Assembly: GCF_002838835.1 (NCBI RefSeq)
Contig: NZ_NHPP01000013.1
Coordinates: 62,001-126,000, forward strand
Source of the DNA: Siphonobacter sp. SORGH_AS_0500
Lineage (GTDB): Bacteria; Bacteroidota; Bacteroidia; Cytophagales; Spirosomataceae
Direction of reading: 5' to 3'
Length of the DNA: 64,000 bases
Part shown: piece after piece, positions 18,055-27,627 of the stretch
Position numbering within the stretch: the first letter of the stretch is position 1
How the letters are laid out: each line of letters begins with the position of its first letter
The notes under the pieces: generated by a model
Told to the model about the DNA's origin: nothing
Databases searched by the model: none
What the model saw: the letters and a program-made list of their open reading frames with translations, nothing else
Translations under genes and position numbers: made by a program

Positions 18055-20619
18055 TTACTGAACCGTAACGCTACGACTGGCTTTCCCCGTTGTATCAAAA
18101 CACTTCAACTTTATGGGGCCTTTAACGGCTACCGGAGCTGAATATAAGCTCGATTGTACGGTAGGTTCGGAACCGTCTGTGGTATAGCGAATTTGCAGGC
18201 CTGGGTATTCCGTATTGGCTTTTAGCATACCCTTTTCCAGAATTGCTCCGGGCGTGGGAACGCGGTAGTTATAGCCCCCGTTCAGGTAACGCAGACGAGG
18301 TAACTCGCGTTGAGCCAGGTTATTTGCAAAAACGTTCCAGCCTTCTGAAATAGCTTGCTCGCGGAGGGCTTTATTTTCAATGGTTTCCCATTTCCGTTCC
18401 GCTGACCAGGCTGTTTCTGCAAAACCCATCAGTTTGGGTAAAACGTAATACTCCATCATGTCCCGACCGCGAACGGTTTCCGTCCAGAGCTGAGCTTCCA
18501 GTCCTAAAATATTCTGACGTTTCTGAAGCTTCTCTTTGCCTGAAAAATCCAGAGGCTTACCCAGCGAATTCACATACGTCGTTTTAAAATAATCGTAAGG
18601 AGCGAACGTCCAGGCATTGCGAGGCCCCACATAACCGCCCCAGTACAGACCGGGCTCGGCGGGGTCATTGTTGTAAGCCAAATCCATGTACAGGTTCGTA
18701 ACGTTACAGAGCACAATGGGGTAACCTCCATTTGCCATGCGGTACCCCAAATCCAGGTCGAAGACGTTATTCCAGATGTAAGGAATGACCCCTTTCCCGG
18801 CAAACTCGGGGTTTGCTACGTATGTACCGTTCGCGTCCACATTCAAGCCTATTTCTTCCCAGCCGTGTACTTCCAAATTATGCTTTTTCAGCTTGGGTAA
18901 CATCTGACCGAAGAAATAACTCTGTAGATACCGGGGGCCTTTCACTTCAGGATGTTGTTTCAGAAAAGCATCCACCAGGGGAGATTTCGTCCAGACACCC
19001 ATCGGAACTTCATCACCACCGACGTGCAGAGCGTTGAGTTTCAGACCGGCTTCGTCGTATATTTTAACGACATCATTCACCACCGTTTCAAAGAAATGAG
19101 CCGCCGAAGGACGAACTACGCAAATCACGTTATCTGAATACGCCTGAGCCGAGATGTATACGGATTTATCATCAGGATCAATCAGACGAAATTCTTCCGC
19201 CGCCTTTTTATTGCCTTCTTTCATGAAACGCTCGTAACGAGCTTCCATCGACTTAATAGCCGCACGCGAGTGGCCGGGAAAGCCTATTTCAGGAATAATA
19301 CGAATGTGACGATCATTCGCATATTGAAGAATTTCAATGAAATCTTTGCGGGTATAGTAACCGCTTCCGTACGTGTCCTTGGCGTTTGCGGTTGGGCCAG
19401 AACCATAAGCCGGAGGTAAGGCATTATCCTTGATATTCTTCACATGCTGGCGGTGTGAGCCCACTTCGGTAAGCTCAGGTAATCCGTTGATTTCCAAACG
19501 CCAGCCTTCATCTTCAGTAATGTAGAAGAGCAGATTGTTAATTTTATAGAAAGCTAATAAATCCAGCATTCGCAGGACGCTTTCCTTGGTTTGGAAGTTA
19601 CGCGAAACGTCCAGATGAACGCTGCGGAAGCCAAAACGTGGGGCATCCTGAATTTGCAGAGCGGGTAACGTAAGCGAAGCCGCAGGTTTGTTATAAGCCG
19701 CGACAGGAGCCAAAGCCAGTAAGCTCTGAACGCCATAAAATACGCCAGCGGGATCATTACCCGTAATGGTAATGCCTTCATTACTCACATTCAATTGATA
19801 GGCTTCTTTCGAAATACCGTTTACCGTAACGGGGGCAATCTTTAGTAAAATTCCTTTGCTTGCCGCCGTCGTCGCTTCTTTCAGTGGGTAGGAAGTACCC
19901 GTTAAGGATTGCAGACGGTTATTGAGGAAAGTAGCTTCTTTTTGTAATTCTTTAGCGTAATAAATGGGCCATTGGCTGCTCAGACTCACATTGCCCTGAC
20001 CTTTGGTTACCTGAACGGGCATCGGCGTTAGAGCGGGTAACTGCTCGGGAGAGAGTAAAGATAAAGCCGAATTCTGCTGGTAATGATACGCCGCTGTGGG
20101 CAAAGGCATCTGGTCGTTCGGACCACGAAGGATCTGTTCTTTTTCCGTCATCGGCTCTGGGGTATATTCCGTTACCGTTTCGATGCGTTCGTTTTCGCCT
20201 TCTCCAAAAACAAAATAAAGTCCGACCGGAGCGTCGATCATTTTATTGATGGGGATTGTCCCCGCGTAAGGAATAGTTATGGAAGCTCCGGGTTTTAACT
20301 CAAAGCTTTCAGTGGGCGTGAGTTTGTACCAGTCGCCATTAATGTGCTCGACGGTGCCGGGAACGGGGGTAGTTGAAGCCAGAATCGTTCGGGGCGACAT
20401 GCTGAAATACAGCGTCCATCCTTTATTGGTTAAGGTTTCTTCACCTTTATTGGTTAAGACAAACTGGGCCTGAAAGCCTGTGGTATCTTTCGGGAAATTA
20501 GTAAGGAGTTTCCAGGAAATGGCCACGCTCGATTCTCCCGAAGTTTTTTCGGAAGATTTACAGCTCAGGCATACCCAGACGCTTAGCAGAAGAAAAGCGG
20601 CAAGTAAGCTACGACGCAT
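18055..20619 (-). CDS. Beta-N-acetylhexosaminidase (GH20), lipoprotein
   Basis: This 854-residue protein starts with a lipoprotein signal peptide (MRRSLLAAFLLLSVWVCLSC, Cys at 20). It then has an N-terminal chitobiase/cellulose-binding-like domain (residues ~30-165), the GH20b small domain, and the GH20 barrel with SVHLDVSRNFQTKESVLRML. The catalytic Asp-Glu pair is in NALHVGGDEVPMGVW. The C-terminal stretch after about 780 (YTTDGSEPTVQSSLYSAPV) matches the CHB_HEX C-terminal domain. It releases GlcNAc from chitin-derived or glycan oligosaccharides at the cell envelope. Domain order is that of chitobiase. It is monocistronic. Confidence 0.95.
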   Translation of the reverse strand: MRRSLLAAFLLLSVWVCLSCKSSEKTSGESSVAISWKLLTNFPKDTTGFQAQFVLTNKGEETLTNKGWTLYFSMSPRTILASTTPVPGTVEHINGDWYKLTPTESFELKPGASITIPYAGTIPINKMIDAPVGLYFVFGEGENERIETVTEYTPEPMTEKEQILRGPNDQMPLPTAAYHYQQNSALSLLSPEQLPALTPMPVQVTKGQGNVSLSSQWPIYYAKELQKEATFLNNRLQSLTGTSYPLKEATTAASKGILLKIAPVTVNGISKEAYQLNVSNEGITITGNDPAGVFYGVQSLLALAPVAAYNKPAASLTLPALQIQDAPRFGFRSVHLDVSRNFQTKESVLRMLDLLAFYKINNLLFYITEDEGWRLEINGLPELTEVGSHRQHVKNIKDNALPPAYGSGPTANAKDTYGSGYYTRKDFIEILQYANDRHIRIIPEIGFPGHSRAAIKSMEARYERFMKEGNKKAAEEFRLIDPDDKSVYISAQAYSDNVICVVRPSAAHFFETVVNDVVKIYDEAGLKLNALHVGGDEVPMGVWTKSPLVDAFLKQHPEVKGPRYLQSYFFGQMLPKLKKHNLEVHGWEEIGLNVDANGTYVANPEFAGKGVIPYIWNNVFDLDLGYRMANGGYPIVLCNVTNLYMDLAYNNDPAEPGLYWGGYVGPRNAWTFAPYDYFKTTYVNSLGKPLDFSGKEKLQKRQNILGLEAQLWTETVRGRDMMEYYVLPKLMGFAETAWSAERKWETIENKALREQAISEGWNVFANNLAQRELPRLRYLNGGYNYRVPTPGAILEKGMLKANTEYPGLQIRYTTDGSEPTVQSSLYSAPVAVKGPIKLKCFDTTGKASRSVTVQ

Positions 20620-20745
20620 AAAGCAACAGGATTATCAATGTTTACGATTAAGCAAGTGGCTAAAGATACTAGACTTGAAAGATTTAAAATAGAATAATAG
20701 AGGTTAACCCTTAGAATGTGCTCATCCCATCTAAGTACCCACAAA

Positions 20746-20773
20746 AAAAGCCTGGATTTCCACCCAGGCTTTT
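20746..20773 (-). terminator. accD: Terminator after accD
   Basis: AAAAGCCTGG at 20746-20755 pairs with CCAGGCTTTT at 20764-20773. On the minus strand it is followed by a T-run (plus-strand A-run at 20743-20749). It lies 19 bp beyond the accD stop. Confidence 0.85.
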
Positions 20774-20791
20774 CATGCATTCACTAGTACG

Positions 20792-21646
20792 TTAAGAAGG
20801 CTGTACCCAAATTATTTCAAGTAACTTACTCAGCCGATCTTTTAATTCTTTACGATCCACGATGAAATCAAGGAAACCGTGTTCCTGAACGAATTCAGCA
20901 CTTTGGAAACCTTTAGGAAGATCCTTACCGATGGTTTCCCGAATGACGCGGGGACCTGCAAAACCAATTAAGGCACCAGGTTCGGAGATATTGAAATCGC
21001 CTAGCATCGCAAAAGATGCCGTCACGCCTCCCGTTGTAGGATCCGTTAATAAGGAGATATAAGGAATCTTTGCTTCGTCGAGCAGGGCAATTTTAGCCGA
21101 AGTTTTGGCCATCTGCATCAGCGAGAAACCTGCCTCCATCATCCGGGCACCGCCCGATTTTGAGATCATCAGGAAGGGAATCCGGTTTTTGAGGGAGTAA
21201 TCCATCGCCCGGGCAATTTTCTCACCTACTACAGAACCCATCGAACCACCGATGAAGCCAAAGTCCATACAGGCAACCACCAGATCAATACCATTGATTT
21301 TGCCGTGACCCGTGCGAACGGCATCCTTCAGACCTGTTTTTTTCTCCGTGGCTTTGATACGATCGGGATACGCTTTGGTATCCTTGAAATGAAGCGGATC
21401 GCCCGAGGTCATCGTGGCGTCGAGTTCAGTATAAAGGGTATCGTCGAAGAGTAGTTCAAAGTATTCCTGAGAACCTACTTTTTCGTGGTAATTACATTTC
21501 GAGCAGGTGTAAGCCTGCATTTTGTGCTCGCGGGTATGCATGATGTTACCGCACTCGGGGCACTTGTACCAGAGCCCGTCGGGGGCTTCCCGTTTGGCTT
21601 CAGTGGGCGTTTGAATACCCTTGTCTTTCCGGGTGAACCAAGACAT
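20792..21646 (-). CDS. accD: Acetyl-CoA carboxylase carboxyltransferase subunit beta
   Basis: The frame extends to 21700, but the ATG at 21646 ([14 protein letters not shown]) is the usual AccD start and gives 284 residues. The N-terminal zinc ribbon [13 protein letters not shown]...CSKCNYH is intact, and the crotonase-fold domain contains [14 protein letters not shown] and [19 protein letters not shown]. It transfers the carboxyl group from biotin to acetyl-CoA in the first step of fatty-acid synthesis, together with AccA, which is not in this window. Confidence 0.97.
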   Translation of the reverse strand: MSWFTRKDKGIQTPTEAKREAPDGLWYKCPECGNIMHTREHKMQAYTCSKCNYHEKVGSQEYFELLFDDTLYTELDATMTSGDPLHFKDTKAYPDRIKATEKKTGLKDAVRTGHGKINGIDLVVACMDFGFIGGSMGSVVGEKIARAMDYSLKNRIPFLMISKSGGARMMEAGFSLMQMAKTSAKIALLDEAKIPYISLLTDPTTGGVTASFAMLGDFNISEPGALIGFAGPRVIRETIGKDLPKGFQSAEFVQEHGFLDFIVDRKELKDRLSKLLEIIWVQPS

Positions 21647-21700
21647 ATTTCTGCTTCTTGTTTTGAAGTCTGAAAGGTTAAGGGAGGAGGGTATCCTCAA

Positions 21701-22085
21701 GTCAAGCCATTCAGCACTTGATTTAGGACATCAAAGATAGATCATTCCTGACTTGTATGCGTGGGATAGACCGAGAATTTGTACTTTTCAAGGCAGCATT
21801 AATCCAATTTTTACAGAATATTGGATTTTTTAGACCTAAAATTGAACGAACTACCCCATAATCCAGCTTATTTATAGAGATGTACTGATGATCCCTGGAA
21901 AAATGCATAAGTTTGCAACAGTTGATTTTCAATTCTTCAGAATCGGAAAGCAGCACCTCTTCTTCATCAGCATGAGATGTTAAGAGTCAATAATGGAAGA
22001 GTGCACCTACTCTAAAACCAGTGATTCAAGACTTCCTTTGATACGAGTAAAAATTATATCATAATCTCTCATTTCAACGATTGGT
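21701..22085. other. Intergenic region upstream of fba; no gene seen
   Basis: This AT-rich 385 bp lies between divergent accD and the aldolase gene. A 77-codon minus-strand frame (21723-21956) has no recognisable features and overlaps likely promoter DNA, so it was not called. The region presumably holds both promoters. I could not find a convincing -7/-33 pair. Confidence 0.4.
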
Positions 22086-23171
22086 ATGGCCAATGCAACT
22101 AAAATTGCTCCAGGTGTTCTTTCTGGAGACGCTGTGCAGGAGTTATTCGAACTCGCCAAAAAACATCAATTTGCACTTCCAGCCGTAAACGTAATTTCAA
22201 GCAGCACCGTAAACGCGGTTCTGGAGACGGCTCGTGATCTGAATTCCCCTGTAATCATTCAGTTTTCGCACGGCGGATCGCAGTTCTACGCGGGTAAAGG
22301 CCTGAAAAACGAAAACGAACAAGCCGCTATTGCGGGTGCGATCTCAGGTGCTCAGCACATCCACCTGCTGGCTGAAAAATATGGAGTTGCGGTAGTTCTT
22401 CACACGGACCACTGTGCCAAGAAAATCCTTCCCTGGATTGATGGCGTGCTGGAAGCAGGGGAGAAATTCTACGAGCAAAATGGCAAGCCTCTGTTCTCTT
22501 CTCACATGCTCGATTTATCAGAAGAGCCTCTGGAAGAAAACATCGAAATCTCTTCAAAATACCACGAGCGTATGTCAAAAATTGGCATGACTCTGGAAAT
22601 TGAATTAGGGGTAACGGGTGGTGAAGAAGACGGCGTGGATAACTCTGACGTTGATTCTTCTCGTCTGTACACGCAGCCTGAAGAAGTAGCTTATTCTTAC
22701 GAGAAACTGAATGCTATTTCTCCTCGCTTCACGGTAGCAGCAGCTTTTGGTAACGTTCACGGTGTATACAAACCCGGTAACGTGAAACTGCAACCCGTAA
22801 TCCTGAATAACTCTCAGAAATACATTCGTGAGAAGTATAATCTGGAAGCTGAGAAACCCGTGAACTTCGTATTCCACGGTGGTTCAGGTTCTTCTCGCGA
22901 AGAAATCCGCGAAGCAATCAGCTACGGTGCTATCAAAATGAACATTGATACGGATTTACAGTGGGCATACTGGGATGGTATCTTAGGTTTCTACAAATCC
23001 AAAGAAGACTACCTACAGGCTCAGATTGGTAACCCAACGGGTGAAGATTCTCCGAACAAGAAGTTCTACGATCCCCGCGTATGGTTACGCGAAGGTGAGA
23101 AGTCTTTCATTGCTCGTCTGAAAGCGGCTTTCGAAGATCTGAACGCGGTTAACGTAAACCAATACTTATAG
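22086..23171 (+). CDS. fbaA: Class II fructose-bisphosphate aldolase
   Basis: This 361-residue zinc aldolase cleaves fructose-1,6-bisphosphate in glycolysis. Metal and substrate motifs are present: VVLHTDHCAKKILPWIDG with the catalytic Asp and a zinc His, LEIELGVTGGEEDGVDN, the FGNVHGVYKPGNVKL zinc-His segment, FHGGSGSS and MNIDTDLQWAYW. The length and the first ~40 residues match the long E. coli FbaA type (class IIA). Codons are strongly biased, as expected for a highly expressed gene. Confidence 0.97.
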   Translation: MANATKIAPGVLSGDAVQELFELAKKHQFALPAVNVISSSTVNAVLETARDLNSPVIIQFSHGGSQFYAGKGLKNENEQAAIAGAISGAQHIHLLAEKYGVAVVLHTDHCAKKILPWIDGVLEAGEKFYEQNGKPLFSSHMLDLSEEPLEENIEISSKYHERMSKIGMTLEIELGVTGGEEDGVDNSDVDSSRLYTQPEEVAYSYEKLNAISPRFTVAAAFGNVHGVYKPGNVKLQPVILNNSQKYIREKYNLEAEKPVNFVFHGGSGSSREEIREAISYGAIKMNIDTDLQWAYWDGILGFYKSKEDYLQAQIGNPTGEDSPNKKFYDPRVWLREGEKSFIARLKAAFEDLNAVNVNQYL

Positions 23172-23226
23172 TAGTTTGGAGTTTTGGGTTTGGTGTGTTG
23201 AGTTACTGAACCTTAACTCTTTAGAG

Positions 23227-23256
23227 AACGCTGGCAGATTTAGTTCTGTCAGCGTT
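23227..23256 (+). terminator. fbaA: Terminator after fbaA
   Basis: AACGCTGGCAGA pairs with TCTGTCAGCGTT (one G-T wobble) around a short loop and is followed by TTTTTTG. It is a strong rho-independent terminator 55 bp after the stop. Confidence 0.85.
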
Positions 23257-23762
23257 TTTTGATTTTTCGTTGTTACTTGACTGACAATGAGGCGAAAGTT
23301 GAGAAAATAAAGGTAAGAGTGACTGGGAAGCGTTTCCGTTACATAGCTCCTGCTGCCAGCTTTTCTGCTGGCAGCAGGTTTCTCAACTCAAACCCCAGTG
23401 AGTTCTTCGTTCTAAATGATAGGGAAGGGTTCTCTGCCCGTTTTGCTGCTTGAGATTATAAACCCTTGACAGATAGCTTTCGGATTATGAATCCGAAAGA
23501 GCAGTTTTATTAGGGTTTAGAAATGTAGAGACGCGACTTTATCGCTTCTGGGTAAAAGGCGATATTGGTTATCCACTGTTTGGAATTCCATCCTCAGCAA
23601 GACGCCATGAATGGACGTCTCTACATTTATTATTTCACCACCGTAATTTCCAGTTTCGTTGATAGCGTTTCAAACGACGTTTTATACCAAAAGCTACTAT
23701 TCTGCTAAGTTCCGCAGGAAATGCTAAGGTTAAGTTGACTATCAACTACTTAGTGTCCTGCA
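23257..23762. repeat. Repeat-filled gap between fbaA and the alkD-like gene
   Basis: No gene is visible. The region holds a strong hairpin, CCTGCTGCCAGC/GCTGGCAGCAGG, near 23349-23378. A module around CAGATAGCTTTCGGATTATG (about 23467-23500) recurs near 24900-24935. Dispersed AGACGCGA...GACGTCT words (near 23529 and 23610) occur again near 24836 and 32230. These are interspersed intergenic repeats of unknown origin. Confidence 0.7.
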
Positions 23763-24463
23763 TTACTTCAGCTTTAAATAATACTGTCGTTCGGATTCGG
23801 GTAATTTTTCAAGGGCATACCGAAGCATGGTGCGGGGCATGGCAAGGGTATGTTCGTTTAAAAATTCCCGTAACACTTCCAGATCCTGCTGACCTACTTC
23901 ACGGAGCATCCAGCCGCAGGCTTTGTGAATCAGATCATGTTTGTGAGAAAGCAGAGATTCAGCAATCGCCAGTGTATCGCTGTATTCTTTCTTTTTGATA
24001 AAATATAAGGTAGCGATGATAGCGACGCGAACCGTCCAAATTCGCTCGGAACGGGCGAAATCGTAAAGTAACTGCCGATCCTGGGTGTGAAGAAAAGCCC
24101 CGACAATATCCCGGGCAGAAACATCGACGAGATCCCAGTTATTGACGTATTCCAAATGAGCTAAATATGCTTCGAAAACTTCCAGTTTCTGACTCAAGTC
24201 TCCCTTTTTATATTGATCTACCCAAATGAACAGGGCCGCGGCCCGGCATTCATGGTAAGGGCTTTGGATGAGTTGAGAAACTTCTTCCAGAGGCAAAAAG
24301 CGAAACTTCTTGGCAATGCTCCGAACTTCGCCGACGGCTAATCCCAAAAACGATCATTTTCCCCATATTCGCCCGGCCCGGTTTTGAAGTAACGAGCGAC
24401 GAAGGCAGCTTTTTCAGGATTAGCCTGAATCTGAAGTGATTGAATAACGTCCTGATGAGACAT
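23763..24463 (-). pseudogene. DNA alkylation repair protein (AlkD/AlkC HEAT-like), broken by a 1-base frameshift
   Basis: Starting at the ATG at 24463 (MSHQDVIQSLQIQANPEKAA) the frame gives the family N-terminus up to YGENDRF and then stops. The second frame (from about 24347) continues LGLAVGEVRSIAKKF through the HEAT-like helices YHECRAAALFIWVDQYK and NNWDLVDVSARDIVG to 23763. Adding one A to the A5 run at 24346-24350 restores YGENDRFLGLAVGEVRSIAKKF, the motif expected in AlkD relatives. The complete product would be about 233 residues, normal for this family. These glycosylases excise alkylated purines without base flipping. The single homopolymer defect points to a sequence error. Confidence 0.88.
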
Positions 24464-25106
24464 GATGGAGGTAGAATGAAGGAAAAGCAAAGGTAAACGT
24501 TATCTGCAAGCAATTTCTTTCTCGGACTAGGGATATAGTTCGACAAAGACACTACCCGCTTTTTTGCTGATCGCATAGCTCATGCTGCCAGCCACTATTA
24601 CCTTTATTTCCTCAACTTTCGATTCATTATTAGGCAAGATCTGCTCTTGCGTTCGAGAGATTGATCAGGTAAAGAAAAGAGATATTAACAACTGCAAGCA
24701 CCCCTCCCTGTCATTCAGAGCAAAGCGAAGAACCTTATTAGGATTTGAGGTAACTTCGCTACCAGTAGGACTCATGGCGTCCCTCAGGCTACCAGCATAA
24801 AAGTGGGTAGTGGTTTAATAGGGATAAAAAATTTAGACACGCGATGAAGTCGCGTCTGGGTAGAGGCGGTTATGGTTGCTGCGTAGGATTACAAATCCCT
24901 GACAGATAGCTTTCGGATTATAAATCCGAAAGAGCGGTTACTTAGTTGCGAACAATGATAGAATAAATTGCTATAGAAAAGTTTAGAGAAAGACTGCAAC
25001 TTTAAATTTCAAATGCAGGTTGCTGATTATTATTTATTAGTATCAAGCATTCCTGCTACCCTAGAAATAGGTATTGAATTGACACTCAGAAAAGATAATA
25101 GTATCC
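24464..25106. repeat. Second repeat-filled gap downstream of the alkD-like gene
   Basis: No supported gene is found in 643 bp. It contains a partial copy of the GCTGCCAGC hairpin (near 24585) and an imperfect palindromic stretch near 24710-24795 (AGCGAAGAACC...GGTAACTTCGCT). An AGACGCGA-type hairpin (ACACGCGATGAAGTCGCGTC) lies near 24836, and a second copy of the CAGATAGCTTTCGGATTAT module lies near 24902-24932. With the 23.3-23.7 kb gap, this brackets the alkD-like gene in shared repeats. Confidence 0.65.
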
Positions 25107-25634
25107 ATGATTACCATCGTTTCCTCGACCAATCAGAAAAACTCCCGTAGTAGGCAGGTGGCTGAATATTACCGTCAGCAAATACAGGCGGCAGGGGCGG
25201 ATGCCCGCGTAGTAGACCTAGCAGATTTGCCCGTTGATTTTATTGAATCGGCCCTTTACGGGAATTTTGGCAAGCACGATGCCTTCAATGCTGTGCGTGA
25301 TCTGGTGGAAGGAGCCAGCAAACTGGTCTTTGTTTTGCCTGAATATAATGGTTCGTTTCCCGGCGTGCTGAAGGCTTTTATAGACGGCTTTCACTATCCC
25401 AGCAAGCTGAGCGGCAAGATGGTAGCCTTGGTCGGTATTTCGGATGGGGGAAGTGGAAATCCCTTGGGTATGAGTCACCTGACGGATATCCTAAGTTTTA
25501 TGAACGCCACGGTTTTAGGCTTACGGGTTAAGATTCCTTTTCTGAAAAAGAACTGGGTAGAAGGTGAGATTCAGGATGAGTTTATCAAAACCTTACTGAA
25601 GCAACAAATTGAAATGCTGGTGAAACTTCCTTAA
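25107..25634 (+). CDS. NAD(P)H-dependent FMN reductase
   Basis: This 175-residue flavodoxin-fold oxidoreductase of the NADPH-dependent FMN reductase family has a phosphate-binding TNQKNSRSRQVAEYY loop near residue 8. The signature LPEYNGSFPGVLKAFID follows at about residues 85-102, then VGISDGGSGNPLG. It transfers electrons from NAD(P)H to flavin or quinone-like acceptors; the true substrate is unknown. It stands alone, divergent from the alkD-like gene and convergent with the surface-protein operon. Confidence 0.9.
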   Translation: MITIVSSTNQKNSRSRQVAEYYRQQIQAAGADARVVDLADLPVDFIESALYGNFGKHDAFNAVRDLVEGASKLVFVLPEYNGSFPGVLKAFIDGFHYPSKLSGKMVALVGISDGGSGNPLGMSHLTDILSFMNATVLGLRVKIPFLKKNWVEGEIQDEFIKTLLKQQIEMLVKLP

Positions 25635-25636
25635 CG

Positions 25637-25671
25637 AAAAAGAGCAGACTTAGTAGCCTGCTCTTTTTCAT
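25637..25671. terminator. Bidirectional terminator
   Basis: GAAAAAGAGCAG and CTGCTCTTTTTC form a hairpin with an A-run on one side and a T-run on the other. It lies immediately after the flavin reductase stop and 9 bp before the end of the convergent minus-strand gene. Confidence 0.85.
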
Positions 25672-25679
25672 TAAGCTGA

Positions 25680-26690
25680 TTATTTTCGCTTTCGGAGGTA
25701 GATATTACCCATCGAAGATTTTAAGGTAATTGAAACGCCGGGAGCATTAATGATACCTTTGGTTGCGTTACCGTTGATATAAATGTTGTTAATGGTAAAT
25801 GGCTTTGCACTGGCGAAGCTAAGAATTTGATTATTATCCGTTTGAATGTTTACATCTTTCGTGCTAATGCTTATGGAAGAGGCAGATGAATTAGAAGCCG
25901 AATTATTTTTAGAACTAGTTGCTCCTTTGGCTAGATTTTCACTGTCTTTTCTTCTGGAACCAGAACCCACTACGACTAACCCATCTACACTTTGGGACTC
26001 ACTTTGTTTGGCTTCTTTTTCAGGCAAAGGCAGTAGGTCAAAATCTGTGAAAGCATTACCCTGCGAAGCATCCAGAATGACGGAGGCCTTGGTGTCCGAT
26101 GGGAGACTTACATCAATGGCCTCATGACTCGTAGACAGGGAAATCGGCTTATTCTGATTTACCTTACTAAATTGAGCACTGATTTTTCCCATCGTTGAAT
26201 AAGCAATAACCGGACCTGTGATGTCTTTCAGATTGATATTCGTAGAGGCCGTACGAACTTCAATTTCTCCCTCAATACCCGTAATTGTTAATTCGTCATC
26301 ATTGGCAAAGAAATTATTACCCGATTTCCAGAGTAAATCAGTGTTTTTAGGTAGACGAATGACATACGAGACCTCGTCCTGCCGAAGAGCCGTTTTAAAA
26401 ATAGTTACCCCATTTTCCGTTTGCGAGGAAAGGTTAATACCGGTATTATCCGTACCTCCGGCCCCCACAGCCTTTAGCCCTTCCGCTTCTTTAGGTGGGG
26501 GCGTAATGCCCTTGGCTTCAATAACAATATCAGTGCCCTCGTATCCCTGAATGGCTACTTCTGCATTACTGATCAGAAAAGAAACTTTCTTCGTTTTAAG
26601 AGGCATACGGTATGTTTTGGTCTCTTTTTCTTCCTGAGCCAATGCCGAATATGCCGAAAGAAGCAGTGTAAGTATGAAAACCTTTTTCAT
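25680..26690 (-). CDS. Exported protein with repeated beta-strand (DUF4097-like) core
   Basis: This 336-residue protein has a signal peptide, MKKVFILTLLLSAYSALAQ. The core has many short beta repeats (VSFLISNAEVAIQGYEG, LTITGIEGEIEVRTASTNINLKDITGPV, ISAQFSKV, KPISLSTSHEAIDVSLPSD). These resemble the DUF4097/DUF4098 putative adhesin right-handed beta fold. A Ser/Asn-rich linker follows (~260-285), then a last pair of beta repeats. It is the third gene of a sigma / anti-sigma / exported protein operon (5 bp gap to the anti-sigma). It may be a periplasmic or surface output or sensor of that system. Function is inferred only. Confidence 0.75.
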   Translation of the reverse strand: MKKVFILTLLLSAYSALAQEEKETKTYRMPLKTKKVSFLISNAEVAIQGYEGTDIVIEAKGITPPPKEAEGLKAVGAGGTDNTGINLSSQTENGVTIFKTALRQDEVSYVIRLPKNTDLLWKSGNNFFANDDELTITGIEGEIEVRTASTNINLKDITGPVIAYSTMGKISAQFSKVNQNKPISLSTSHEAIDVSLPSDTKASVILDASQGNAFTDFDLLPLPEKEAKQSESQSVDGLVVVGSGSRRKDSENLAKGATSSKNNSASNSSASSISISTKDVNIQTDNNQILSFASAKPFTINNIYINGNATKGIINAPGVSITLKSSMGNIYLRKRK

Positions 26691-26694
26691 GACG

Positions 26695-27609
26695 TTAGAT
26701 CGTTAGTAGTTGAATACTCTGTTGAGCTTGTTTGCGAATGATGGGGTCAGCGGCTTCGTCTTCTGCTAGTTGTTTCAGGCGAGGTAAGGCCGCTGTTTCT
26801 TTGTTGATGACAAGCGTTTCCATTACGCTTATCTGTTCGGGTAACTCCGAGGCGGCATTCAGCCGGGCCAGTAAGGCTTTCCGAACCGATGGATTTTTGC
26901 CGTAACTCTTTAACGTTTCCAGCGTGGCCAGGCGAACGTTAATGTTTTCATCCTTGCGAAGGGTTTGAGCCAGTGCTTGTAATAAATCGGGTGGGAGAGA
27001 GGGCATATTACTGGCGTATTGCAGTCCTTTCAACCGCTCGGCTGCTGACTCTTTTCGGAGTAAGCCGAGCACCACTAATTCCTGGGTAACTTTTAATTCT
27101 TTGCGGAGCGTGGCTACTTCCTGTTGTACTTTTTTGATGGAAACGTCTTTCGTTTCCTCTTTGGTAGAGGGCTCTAGCTGAGCCACTTCCTCCGCAGGTG
27201 GTGTTTCCAAAGGTCGATAAGAGGGCTTTTCGATGGTTACGGTCTGCGTCTTGATTTCGGGAGCTACTGTCATTCGTCCCAGCCAGAACATGATTCCAAA
27301 AGCAGCCAGAACGGCGGCATAAGGCCAGTAAACTCGCTTTTTAGGAAGCGGAATAACGTTTGCCTCCTGTTGATGCTGACTTTCAAGCGTCTGATTCTCC
27401 TTTTCCCGATCCAGCAAAGCGTAAAAAGCCGTGTCTAATCCTGCATCTGGTTCTACCTCGTAACGCTGAACATCCCGCCAGATTTTTTCGAGACTTTCGG
27501 CTTCCTGGCGGAGGGGTAAATCGCTGGCAAGCATCTCTTCAAAAGCCAATCGCTCGGGTTCGGATAACCTGCCCAGCAGATAGTCAATTAATAAAGTATC
27601 TTTTTCCAT
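26695..27609 (-). CDS. Membrane anti-sigma factor with C-terminal HEAT repeats
   Basis: This 304-residue protein has an N-terminal anti-sigma-like acidic domain (LLIDYLLGRLSEPERLAFEEML, residues ~5-27). A single membrane segment (WPYAAVLAAFGIMFWLGRM, about residues 94-112) follows, then a coiled-coil-like stretch and a C-terminal HEAT-repeat domain (LRKDENINVRLATLETLKSYG and following). It lacks an obvious Cys zinc site. It sits 18 bp downstream of an ECF sigma gene, as expected for sigma-anti-sigma pairs in this phylum. The periplasmic HEAT part may sense a ligand or partner. Confidence in the family is good, and the signal is unknown. Confidence 0.82.
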   Translation of the reverse strand: MEKDTLLIDYLLGRLSEPERLAFEEMLASDLPLRQEAESLEKIWRDVQRYEVEPDAGLDTAFYALLDREKENQTLESQHQQEANVIPLPKKRVYWPYAAVLAAFGIMFWLGRMTVAPEIKTQTVTIEKPSYRPLETPPAEEVAQLEPSTKEETKDVSIKKVQQEVATLRKELKVTQELVVLGLLRKESAAERLKGLQYASNMPSLPPDLLQALAQTLRKDENINVRLATLETLKSYGKNPSVRKALLARLNAASELPEQISVMETLVINKETAALPRLKQLAEDEAADPIIRKQAQQSIQLLTI

Positions 27610-27627
27610 GACATGAACAGGGAATAA

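Noticed and set aside
21723..21956. 77-codon minus-strand frame upstream of fba
   Set aside because: No family resemblance, signal or context was seen, and it lies in likely promoter DNA.
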